A stretch of 9,278 bases of DNA from CAYNNQ01 sp051748085 (GTDB taxonomy: Bacteria; Desulfobacterota; Desulfovibrionia; Desulfovibrionales; Desulfonatronovibrionaceae), in the NCBI GenBank assembly GCA_051748085.1, contig JBNJHA010000078.1:1-9278 (forward strand), read 5' to 3'. A program made the translations under genes and the position numbers. The notes under the pieces were generated by a model. The model saw only the letters and a list, made by a program, of their open reading frames with translations, searched no databases and was not told the origin of the DNA. Shown piece by piece: positions 1 to 5,905 of the stretch. How positions within the stretch are numbered: the first letter of the stretch is position 1; each line of letters opens with the position of its first letter.

Positions 1-50
1 GGTCTTGAACTTTAAAGGGTTCAGGAGCAGACTTTTTTGCGAAAAAAACA

Positions 51-76
51 CCAAGTATTGCCCTGCCCTGTGCCGG
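51..76 (+). repeat. Short dispersed repeat, copy 1 (CCAAGTATT-GCCCTGCCCT)
   Basis: The stretch starting CCAAGTATTGCCCTGCCCT recurs at 1508-1533 with a two-base AT insertion after CCAAGTATT and a diverged end. Both copies lie outside convincing genes, one on each side of the WYL regulator. The repeat is short and may be a fragment of a larger element or partly chance. Confidence 0.3.
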
Positions 77-241
77 GATTATGGCTTGCCTGAAAAAAGG
101 TTTTGTCAGCGGATCATATCACAGGGGGAGTCTCACATAGTGATACCGGGATAAAAAAATGAAAAACTTTTTGAAGATGACTGTCTGAGTTGCAAACCTA
201 TATTGTCCGGGTTAGTAATCAGGCTTTGTTTACCGCTGGAC

Positions 242-248
242 AAAGGAG
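242..248 (+). promoter_or_regulatory. Ribosome binding site that sets the WYL regulator start
   Basis: AAAGGAG lies 5 bases before the ATG at 254. The same frame stays open upstream to a TTG at 203, but that codon has no comparable Shine-Dalgarno sequence. Homology to WYL regulators also begins only after 254, so 254 is the better start. Confidence 0.7.
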
Positions 249-253
249 ATAGC

Positions 254-1195
254 ATGGGTAATCTGGAACGGATAATGACCTTTCACGGCTGGGTGAAAAA
301 CGGGCGGATTCCGAGTCTTCAAAGGCTCCAGGACTGCTTTGAGGTAAGCAAGGCGACCGCCAAGCGCGACGTCGAATATATGCGCGACCGCCTTGGAGCC
401 CCACTGGAATATGAACGGGAAAAGAACGGCTATTATTATTCCTCGGAAAACTACCGCCTGCCCTTTGAAAATTACCAAAACACACTTATTTTTGCCGCCC
501 TGCTGAACAAAATGGCCGAGAGGACCGGCCTGTCTGGGATAGAAGAGTTCAAACAGATCAAAAACTCTCTCAGCGAATGCCTGTTTGAAAAAGCAAAGGA
601 GACCTTGGACAATATATCCTGCGAATTCGTGGAGATAGAGCCTCCACCGGAGCACATACTTTCGGCCATCATAGACGGCCTCAGCCAGGGCACGGATATG
701 GCCATCCGCTACCGCGACGTCCGGGGGAACATAACACGGCGGGAAATAAGACCGCTGCGTCTGCACGGATATCAGGGCCAATGGTATCTCGTGGCCTTTT
801 GTTTTATGCGCAAGGGCTTGCGCATGTTTCACAGTGGAAGAATCGAAGAAACAGACATCCTCGATTCCCGAAAAGAGATCCCGCAGAACCTGAATCTGGA
901 CGAATACTTGAATTCATCTTTCGGAATATTCAAAGGGGACGCCGTGAAGCAGGTTTGCCTTGCGTTTTCCGGGGTGGCCGCGAACATCGTCCGCAATCAG
1001 GTATGGCATGAACATCAGGAAATAACACAAACCGATGACGGGATCATTCTGTCCATCCCAGTGGCCGATTTCCAGGAAATAAAGATGACCGCACTCAAAT
1101 ACGGATCTAACGCACGGGTATTGGCCCCGGAGGAACTCAGGCAGGAGATAAAAAAAGAGATACAGGCCATGGCCGCCAAATACGAACAGCTATAA
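254..1195 (+). CDS. WYL-domain transcriptional regulator (HTH-WYL-WCX)
   Basis: A 313-residue regulator of the HTH-WYL type, cytoplasmic and predicted to bind DNA. Residues about 1-62 form a DeoR-like winged helix-turn-helix; the segment ATAKRDVEYMRDRLGAP (34-50) is typical of the recognition helix and wing entry. The WYL domain spans about 135-205 and carries the diagnostic W-Y-L at 177-179 inside QWYLVAF. A WCX-like C-terminal domain covers about 230-300. Length is normal for the family, so the gene looks intact. Known relatives sense a ligand (sometimes nucleic acid) and control DNA-repair, metabolic or phage-defence genes such as CBASS and BREX operons. No target gene adjoins it here: about 1.1 kb of repeat-rich non-coding DNA follows. 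It is either a stand-alone regulator or the survivor of a lost locus. The family call is firm; the regulon is unknown. Confidence 0.9.
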   Translation: MGNLERIMTFHGWVKNGRIPSLQRLQDCFEVSKATAKRDVEYMRDRLGAPLEYEREKNGYYYSSENYRLPFENYQNTLIFAALLNKMAERTGLSGIEEFKQIKNSLSECLFEKAKETLDNISCEFVEIEPPPEHILSAIIDGLSQGTDMAIRYRDVRGNITRREIRPLRLHGYQGQWYLVAFCFMRKGLRMFHSGRIEETDILDSRKEIPQNLNLDEYLNSSFGIFKGDAVKQVCLAFSGVAANIVRNQVWHEHQEITQTDDGIILSIPVADFQEIKMTALKYGSNARVLAPEELRQEIKKEIQAMAAKYEQL

Positions 1196-1210
1196 AAACA
1201 ACCTGAAAAG

Positions 1211-1235
1211 GTGATCCGTATCAAAAATCTGTGCA
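1211..1235 (-). repeat. TGCACAGAT dispersed repeat, copy 1
   Basis: Read on the minus strand this is TGCACAGATTTTTGATACGG followed by ATCAC. It matches 7161-7183 (TGCACAGATTCTTGAGACGA) and 9061-9078 (TGCACAGATACTTCAGAC). All three lie at or near gene ends or in spacers. Function unknown. Confidence 0.4.
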
Positions 1236-1310
1236 AACCATTTTAAATTTTTGGGATCTTTTCCATTTTGAATGGGTAAAATTATTTTATGCATGAGCTT
1301 GGAGAATTCC

Positions 1311-1348
1311 CCGGCCAGTTTGCCGATTTGATGAAATCGGGTGGCCGG
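1311..1348 (+). repeat. Nested stem-loop: CCGGCCA/TGGCCGG around CCGATTT/AAATCGG
   Basis: Outer arms CCGGCCA (1311-1317) and TGGCCGG (1342-1348) enclose inner arms CCGATTT (1323-1329) and AAATCGG (1334-1340) with a GATG loop. All 14 base pairs are perfect. The octamer TTATGCAT lies on each side, at 1287-1294 and 1360-1367. There is no T-run after the stem, so it is not a simple terminator. It fits a palindromic repeat unit or a structured RNA. Confidence 0.5.
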
Positions 1349-1359
1349 AATCGACGAAA

Positions 1360-1442
1360 TTATGCATATTACCGCCGATCCATGGCATTTCCGCCTTACT
1401 CTGGCGGAGATTCTTCGGTCATTTTATTCCCTCAGAATGACA
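1360..1442 (+). repeat. CTCAGAATGACA dispersed repeat, copy A
   Basis: The unit runs from TTATGCAT (1360-1367) through a TCCGCC/GGCGGA hairpin (1390-1408) to GATTCTTCGGTC (1409-1420) and CCTCAGAATGACA (1430-1442). The same ordered modules occur in copy C at 6907-7010 with similar spacing (49 versus 45 bases from TTATGCAT to GATTCTTCGG). Copy A lacks the AAGGCGTAACCGCC tail of copies B and C. Confidence 0.55.
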
Positions 1443-1507
1443 CTGGTGGGAAAGTCTACCTCCGGAGGGAAAAACGATCCGCCGGTTTTGGACCAATTTG
1501 ACCATCC

Positions 1508-1533
1508 CCAAGTATTATGCCCTGCCCTCTGGC
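1508..1533 (+). repeat. Short dispersed repeat, copy 2 (CCAAGTATT-AT-GCCCTGCCCT)
   Basis: Second copy of the 51-76 sequence, with an AT insertion. It runs into the perfect 12-bp palindrome GCCGAATTCGGC at 1532-1543. Confidence 0.3.
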
Positions 1534-1625
1534 CGAATTCGGCGTGCCGCTAAATACAAAAGATAACCGCCTGGATTTATAGTCTATGAACAAATTCGGA
1601 GTATCGGCATAACCCACTGCACTTT

Positions 1626-1686
1626 GAGATTCTCACGGTCGGCCAAGGCCTCCCTCAGAATGACAGCAAGGCGTAACCGCCAAGGC
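1626..1686 (+). repeat. CTCAGAATGACA dispersed repeat, copy B
   Basis: GATTCTCACGGTC (1628-1640) is followed, 12 bases later, by CCTCAGAATGACA (1653-1665). The 33-base tail at 1654-1686 (ending CCGCCAAGGC) matches copy C at 6977-7009 with a single difference. The tail can fold as GGCG-TAAC-CGCC. The copies are 5.3 kb apart in non-coding DNA, so this is a real dispersed family. Confidence 0.7.
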
Positions 1687-1952
1687 AAGAGCAAGGGAGT
1701 ATAAAACGTTTCGGAACTTTATAGATCATGGTGTTTTTGTTGGCCGGAAATATCGATTTCAGCACGGTCAATCCATACGTAGACATTAAGTGAAAAATAT
1801 TACTGACCCACATGAAATGGAAAAGAACCGTCTTTTTATTCGCCCCTGAATTCTTACCGCAACAAACAACAATTTTCATCTACAAATTTTAGGTTCCTCG
1901 ACGTTGGGTGTGGATTTTATTCGAGTGATCCTTTCTGATGTTCCTGACGAAA

Positions 1953-2129
1953 GGTTCGCATATTTTCTTGCCCCCGCCAAAAGGGGGAAAACGGACCGCG
2001 GGACGGAACACAAAAACAGGTTCTCAAACCGATTGGCATTGCCGATAACAAAAACTGCCTTCCTTTGGAACCAGCGAGGCCGAAGGGGGCGGGCATCCCC
2101 CTTTGGCGGGGCTTAGAAAATACAGAACC
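1953..2129. mobile_element. MITE-like element with imperfect ~34-bp terminal inverted repeats
   Basis: The left end (1953-1987: GGTTC, TATTTTCT, then CCCCCGCCAAAAGGGGG) matches the reverse complement of the right end (2097-2129: CCCCCTTTGGCGGGG, AGAAAATA, GAACC) over roughly 34 bases with a few mismatches and indels. GAAA directly abuts both outer ends (1949-1952 and 2130-2133), as a 4-bp target-site duplication would. Both ends also form local hairpins: CCCCC/GGGGG at 1971-1987, and an 11-bp stem at 2079-2089/2097-2107. There is no transposase inside, so any movement would depend on one elsewhere. The 4-bp match could be chance. Confidence 0.45.
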
Positions 2130-2232
2130 GAAAGTGCGGCATCAAAAGGATCAGGAGAATAACTCGCAAAAATCCATGCATTCCGTCGAAGAGCCAAATT
2201 TTACTTGCATTTTCTATATAACCGAAACACAA

Positions 2233-2284
2233 TTTGTCTTACAAAAAAGACTACTGCAACTACAGCACTTACAGATAAGACAAA
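2233..2284 (+). promoter_or_regulatory. Candidate operator: perfect 9-bp inverted repeat overlapping the hipB start
   Basis: TTTGTCTTA (2233-2241) and TAAGACAAA (2276-2284) are perfect inverted arms separated by 34 bases; the right arm includes the A of the hipB start codon. A further CTTACA occurs inside at 2268-2273. HipB-type repressors bind inverted repeats in their own promoter, so autoregulation is the natural reading. An mRNA hairpin hiding the start codon is an alternative. Confidence 0.4.
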
Positions 2285-2625
2285 TGCCTAAAACAAAAAC
2301 CCGCGCATATTCCAGATATACTCTTCAGGCGGTTCAGCTTCTGGGCCGGCTTATCCGGACCGCCAGAATCGAAAACCGCATGACCACCAGGGAACTATCC
2401 GAGCGGGCCGGGATATCCCGGGACATGCTGTACCGCATAGAAAAAGGCGATCCCAGGGCGGAAATTGGAGTGGCCTTTGAACTGGCGGCCATCCTCAAAA
2501 TCCAACTTTTTGAATCCGAGCGGGACACCCTACGGACCCAAATAAAACGGACCGAGGATAGATTGGCTCTATTGCCCAAGGCCATACGGAGCCGGAAAAA
2601 AGAGGAAGTGCCGGATGACTTTTAG
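2284..2625 (+). CDS. hipB: HipB-type XRE-family antitoxin/regulator, apparently without its HipA toxin
   Basis: A 113-residue DNA-binding protein with one XRE/Cro helix-turn-helix at about residues 20-75; the core is TTRELSERAGISRDMLYRIE (34-53). The tail ALLPKAIRSRKKEEVPDDF (95-113) resembles the C-terminus I recall from HipB antitoxins in hipBA operons, where HipB neutralises the HipA Ser/Thr kinase and represses the operon. The frame extends upstream to 2065, but that part crosses the repeat element at 1953-2129, and homology starts at 2284. No strong Shine-Dalgarno is visible before 2284. The next full gene is an ATP-grasp enzyme, not hipA, so this antitoxin is an orphan or has been reused as a plain regulator. 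A generic XRE regulator is the alternative. Confidence 0.75.
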   Translation: MPKTKTRAYSRYTLQAVQLLGRLIRTARIENRMTTRELSERAGISRDMLYRIEKGDPRAEIGVAFELAAILKIQLFESERDTLRTQIKRTEDRLALLPKAIRSRKKEEVPDDF

Positions 2626-2734
2626 TACAGACATCCGGGAACCCATCGAACCTATTGAACCCAAAAAGGAGAACCGTCAAAAATGTTTTTCGCGGACAAA
2701 CCGTATGTATCCTATTTTTTCAAGAAAACAGTAA
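2615..2734 (+). pseudogene. Possible scar of the hipA start
   Basis: An ATG at 2615 overlaps the end of hipB in the +1 frame, the place where hipA usually begins. It opens MTFSTDIREPIEP and stops after 39 codons at 2734, inside the next gene. As I recall, many HipA proteins of this type start with MT.ST..RE followed by a V-W-I-W-L-P motif; here the resemblance ends after about nine residues. This suggests deletion of hipA just after its start. The evidence is short and rests on memory of the family. Confidence 0.3.
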
Positions 2735-3861
2735 AAGACAACAATATCCCGGTAGTGGGGACCGAGGCGGTCAAGGCCCTGGACCTTCTTCCCGGGACCA
2801 AAATAATAGATGAGAACAGGGCCGGGGAACTGGCCGAGGACTGTGAAAATCTCCGGGCCTATGCCCTTTCGGAGAACTCCATCGGCTGGATCGCGGAGCA
2901 TCTGGGGCACACCGATCTGCCCCGAAAAATCGACCTGTTCAAGGACAAGCTCAAATTCCGGGAAATTACCCGGGATATTTTCCCGGATTTTTATTTCCGG
3001 GGTGCGGGCATTGAGGAGCTGGATTCGATACGCCCGACGGATATCCCTTTTCCGGTGATAGTAAAACCGGCAGTGGGCTTTTTCAGCATGGGGGTGTACC
3101 GGGTAAGCAACCGGGAAGAATGGACATCCACTCTTAAAAAAATTCATGCGGAAATAAATAAGGTCCAAAACATCTATCCCCGGGAAGTCATGGACGCGGA
3201 GCGCTTCATAATCGAACAAAGCATTGACGGGGATGAATTCGCCGTGGATGCGTATTTCGACTCCGCGGGCGAGCCGGTGCTGCTTTCCGTTTTCAAGCAC
3301 ACCTTTTCCTCGGACGCGGACGTAAGCGACCGGGTATACACCACCTCCACAAAGATAATCGAAAACAACCTGGAGGAATTCACTGATTTTGCCCGCAAAA
3401 TCGGCCGGGCCACAGGCATAAGAAATTTCCCGGTGCACATGGAGCTTAGGCGGGGGAAAAACAAACAGATCCTGCCCATAGAAATAAATCCGCTTCGCTT
3501 CGGAGGATGGTGCACCACCGCGGACATGACCCATCACGCCTGGGGCTTCAATCCCTATCTTTACTATTACCTGGACAAAAAGCCGGACTGGTCCGAACTC
3601 CTCAAGGAAAAGCACGGGAAGCTCTTCAGCATAATCGTTCTGGACAATTCCACCGGGATAGACGGCGCGAACATATCCTCTTTTGATTACGACCGGCTTC
3701 TTTCCAAGTTTGAAAACCCGCTGGAGCTGCGGAAAACCGACTACAAAACCTACCCGGTATTCGGATTTCTGTTCACCGAGACCGGGGAGGAAAACCGGCG
3801 CGAGCTTGAACATATCCTGAATTCGGATCTAAAAGAGTTTGTGGAGACGGACGACGGATGA
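2683..3861 (+). CDS. ATP-grasp domain protein, substrate unknown
   Basis: A 392-residue cytoplasmic enzyme of the ATP-grasp superfamily, which joins a carboxylate to an amine, thiol or similar group through an acyl-phosphate. Visible landmarks: FKDKLKFRE at 86-94 (entry to the domain), the nucleotide-binding lysine in VIVKPAVGFFSMGVYRV (K128), the acidic adenine-contact region IIEQSIDGDEFAVDAY (176-191, E179), HMELRRG (252-258, E254), and the metal site PIEINPLRFGG (265-275, E267 and N269). R272 and the following GGWCTTADMTHHAWGFNPY-type stretch look like subfamily-specific substrate residues. AAGGAG at 2666-2671 supports the ATG at 2683. It sits 57 bp after hipB and may be read through from it, but no peptide-ligase partner, carrier protein or amidotransferase is nearby. 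Fold is secure; product is not inferable. Confidence 0.85.
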   Translation: MFFADKPYVSYFFKKTVKDNNIPVVGTEAVKALDLLPGTKIIDENRAGELAEDCENLRAYALSENSIGWIAEHLGHTDLPRKIDLFKDKLKFREITRDIFPDFYFRGAGIEELDSIRPTDIPFPVIVKPAVGFFSMGVYRVSNREEWTSTLKKIHAEINKVQNIYPREVMDAERFIIEQSIDGDEFAVDAYFDSAGEPVLLSVFKHTFSSDADVSDRVYTTSTKIIENNLEEFTDFARKIGRATGIRNFPVHMELRRGKNKQILPIEINPLRFGGWCTTADMTHHAWGFNPYLYYYLDKKPDWSELLKEKHGKLFSIIVLDNSTGIDGANISSFDYDRLLSKFENPLELRKTDYKTYPVFGFLFTETGEENRRELEHILNSDLKEFVETDDG

Positions 3862-3923
3862 CGGGAAATGGAAATCCCGAGTAACTTAATTTTGATCACT
3901 AAAATATGGACTATTCACCGTCC

Positions 3924-3960
3924 CTCATCCGGTACTCAAACTCTCTGAGTGCCGGACGGG
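3924..3960. terminator. Hairpin between convergent genes, possible bidirectional terminator
   Basis: CCGGTACTCA (3929-3938) and TGAGTGCCGG (3946-3955) pair over 10 positions with one G-T, around a 7-base loop; flanking T3928-A3956 and further pairs extend it. It lies between the convergent ATP-grasp and DUF89-like genes. There is no clear T-tract on either side, so terminator activity is a guess from position. Confidence 0.35.
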
Positions 3961-4012
3961 CGGTTCACATTCGAAAATACTCTTCTGCCGGAGGAATCCT
4001 TACCCTGCAACC

Positions 4013-5779
4013 CTATCGCCTTGTCAGCTGCCGTTCCATGCTGGCATCAAAAAATTTACCGATTCCGTATTCGCGGCGGCGGAAGAATCTTTCCGGACTG
4101 GGACCGATTATCTGCATTTCGGGATACTTCTGCTGCACCTCCAGGGCTATCTGCATCTCTTTGGTGCAACCGGTGGAATAAGTCGAATCCTTGCCGGCCC
4201 AGACCGGAGGGATTTTTTCACCCATTAACTCAAAACTGATCTCGATATCCGCGACCGTCTGAAACCTCCATATATCCAAAAGTCCGCTGCGCTGGACAAT
4301 TTCCCACATATACATGAGATCGTCGGCATCCATTCCGGACTCAAAATGTTCAGCCGGATTGATAATAAACGTCTTTTCCAGTTTATTGCGCAAATAACCG
4401 ATAAATGTATTCAAAACGGATATGGCCGTCTGGGTCTGGCCGGGGACACTGCCCACGATGGCGCTGTAGAACATGACTTTCTGGCCGTTGGCCTGGGCTT
4501 CGGCCATCTCCCGCTTTATTTTCTCCGCTTTGCGCACCAGTTCTTTTTCCGAATAGATCCGCACCCGCGGAGATTTGCGTTTAAAATGAAAATGCATCTT
4601 GGTATCAGTATCTCTGTAAAAAGCCAGGATATCGCGGGTAAAAATATGCGAATTCAAGGCAAGACGACGATAATTGCCATTGCCTTTGGCGATAATAACG
4701 TCCGATTCCTTCCAGGCCCGGGCAAAAGTGACCGAAGTCCGATAAAGATTCAGACGTTCACGCGTTCCATCCGATATGACCATCAGATCATTGGCCCGCA
4801 AAGTATCCAGGAGCTCGTTTTTGGATACATTGTTATCTTCAACCATACGCGCATCGGAGAGAAATTCAAAGAGTATACTGTCGTGTTCATAATCCCAGAA
4901 CATGGGATAATCATAATAAAACCCCTCTTTAAGAGCGAGAATTACTTTGTGTCCAAGACGGATAAACGACCTGACTATCAACAGGTCAAAAAGTATACCC
5001 CCCGCGGAATTGGGCATATACAATATTTTCTTGCCCCGGTGACTTTCCGGACCAAAATTTTCAGTCATGATTCCTTCAAAATCCTTCCAGTCCCGCTTGA
5101 TTTCCCGCTCAACCACTTCCGAATCCGGGGAAAAATCTTCTTCCTCCCATATAGCGTTCCAGGTTGACAGACAAAACAGACGTTTGAATTCCTGAATATC
5201 CAATTGCCAGCGCAAATCCTGAATTCGCTTGCAGCCCATGGTCGAGCTGGGGCAAGCGCTGACAAAACGTTTGAACAAAGGGCTTTGCATGAAATTATAC
5301 GCCCGTTCATTGAATACAACCTTGCGTTGCTGATAAGGATCCTGAAGCGTGCTTTGACTCAGGAAAATAGTCAAAAGCCTTTTTAACAGCCGGGAAGGAA
5401 TGACAAAAGGATAACGCAGCGTGTCTTGAAATTTATGGCGGCAAAGAGCGACAATCTTTCTCCGCAGATACAGGTCCAGGGGAACATGGCGGACAACCCG
5501 GGCCAGCTTGCGCCAGGTCGCTCGATATTCATTCAAGAGATCTTTTGTCATCTCCGAATTAAGCAAATTTTCCAGCATCCAGTCCGTGCACGGAGCAAAA
5601 AACTGTCCTTCTTCCAACTCGAGCATGAACCGCAATTGATCCAGGGAAGCGTTCTTGTCCGGAGAAATAAGATGCTCCAAATCGTTCGCGGTCATAAAAT
5701 GTAATAGCCACGCGTCCAAAAATGGATCCTTGCCATATTGGAGTTCAACCACTGAATTAACTTCCGGCAATTTGCTCAA
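4013..5779 (-). CDS. Large protein with a divergent DUF89/ARMT1-like phosphatase core
   Basis: A 588-residue soluble protein with no signal peptide or membrane helix. Residues about 250-375 resemble the DUF89 (damage-control phosphatase/ARMT1-like) core in order: KILYMPNSAGGILFDLLIVR (251-270), YYDYP (288-292), then SDGTRERLN (336-344) and DVIIAKGNGNYRRL (360-373). Family members use an Asp-Asn pair (D-N-x-G-E) plus a later Asp to bind metal and remove phosphate from damaged or excess sugar-phosphate-like metabolites. Here the pair reads Pro-Asn (256-257) and the Glu is Gly, so activity is in doubt. An N-terminal helical part (1-250) and a C-terminal part (about 430-588, with VWAGKDSTYSTGC at 526-538) have no assignment I can make. 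The start is TTG at 5779, with GAGGAG five bases before it. It lies 126 bp downstream of nadK. An uncharacterised enzyme or binding protein is the alternative. Confidence 0.6.
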   Translation of the reverse strand: MSKLPEVNSVVELQYGKDPFLDAWLLHFMTANDLEHLISPDKNASLDQLRFMLELEEGQFFAPCTDWMLENLLNSEMTKDLLNEYRATWRKLARVVRHVPLDLYLRRKIVALCRHKFQDTLRYPFVIPSRLLKRLLTIFLSQSTLQDPYQQRKVVFNERAYNFMQSPLFKRFVSACPSSTMGCKRIQDLRWQLDIQEFKRLFCLSTWNAIWEEEDFSPDSEVVEREIKRDWKDFEGIMTENFGPESHRGKKILYMPNSAGGILFDLLIVRSFIRLGHKVILALKEGFYYDYPMFWDYEHDSILFEFLSDARMVEDNNVSKNELLDTLRANDLMVISDGTRERLNLYRTSVTFARAWKESDVIIAKGNGNYRRLALNSHIFTRDILAFYRDTDTKMHFHFKRKSPRVRIYSEKELVRKAEKIKREMAEAQANGQKVMFYSAIVGSVPGQTQTAISVLNTFIGYLRNKLEKTFIINPAEHFESGMDADDLMYMWEIVQRSGLLDIWRFQTVADIEISFELMGEKIPPVWAGKDSTYSTGCTKEMQIALEVQQKYPEMQIIGPSPERFFRRREYGIGKFFDASMERQLTRR

Positions 5780-5873
5780 AACATCTCCTCAAACTAAGTG
5801 TTCAAATCTGGAAAAAGGGTCGCGGGCCGTATTTATTTAATTTTCTTAAAATTTGTGCTTAAAAGGCCATTTA

Positions 5874-5898
5874 CGGACAAAAACGCATTTTGCGTCCG
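5874..5898 (-). terminator. Weak intrinsic terminator candidate after nadK
   Basis: On the minus strand ACGC-AAAAT-GCGT is followed at once by TTTT, with outer CGGAC/GTCCG arms able to extend the stem. It begins 8 bases beyond the nadK stop and could separate nadK from the downstream DUF89-like gene. The stem is short, so read-through is plausible. Confidence 0.35.
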
Positions 5899-5905
5899 GC
5901 ATGCT

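Larger units (their letters stand above)
1196..2283. other. Long repeat-rich intergenic region between the WYL regulator and hipB
   Basis: About 1.1 kb with no convincing gene; open frames of 70-74 codons exist but lack ribosome binding sites, run through repeats and match no family I recognise. It holds a TGCACAGAT-type repeat (1211-1235), a nested stem-loop (1311-1348), two copies of a CTCAGAATGACA repeat (1360-1442 and 1626-1686), perfect palindromes CCTCCGGAGG (1459-1468) and GCCGAATTCGGC (1532-1543), a MITE-like element (1953-2129) and a candidate hipB operator (2233-2284). The stretch 1690-1950 shows nothing I can name. The pattern suggests decayed mobile or regulatory DNA. Confidence 0.6.

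Noticed and set aside
2..154. Open frame from the left edge, about 50 codons with several Cys, possibly the end of an upstream gene
   Set aside because: Matches no family I recognise and runs through the 51-76 repeat; too short to support.
1598..1627. Minus-strand sigma-28-like site (CAAAGTGC...GCCGATAC)
   Set aside because: Spacer is 10 rather than 11, the -35 is imperfect, and it points into a gene-free region towards the 3' end of the WYL gene.
1655..1879. Minus-strand 74-codon frame in the WYL-hipB gap
   Set aside because: Runs into repeat copy B, lacks a ribosome binding site and resembles no known family.
2025..2047. GCCGATAA in the gap as a sigma-28 -10
   Set aside because: No TAAAG-like -35 at the right distance and no gene nearby in that direction except hipB more than 200 bases away.
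1904..2116. Plus-strand 70-codon frame across the MITE-like element
   Set aside because: Composition follows the inverted-repeat DNA; no start signal.
2065..2283. N-terminal extension of the HipB-like protein to 2065
   Set aside because: The extension starts inside the repeat element and is not HipB-like; the helix-turn-helix protein is complete from 2284.
2677..3813. Long minus-strand open frame (378 codons) opposite the ATP-grasp gene
   Set aside because: Its codons mirror a clearly conserved enzyme on the plus strand, and the translated product shows no domain pattern.
4346..5167. Plus-strand open frame of 273 codons inside the DUF89-like gene
   Set aside because: Antisense shadow; the minus-strand frame carries recognisable motifs and a Shine-Dalgarno sequence.
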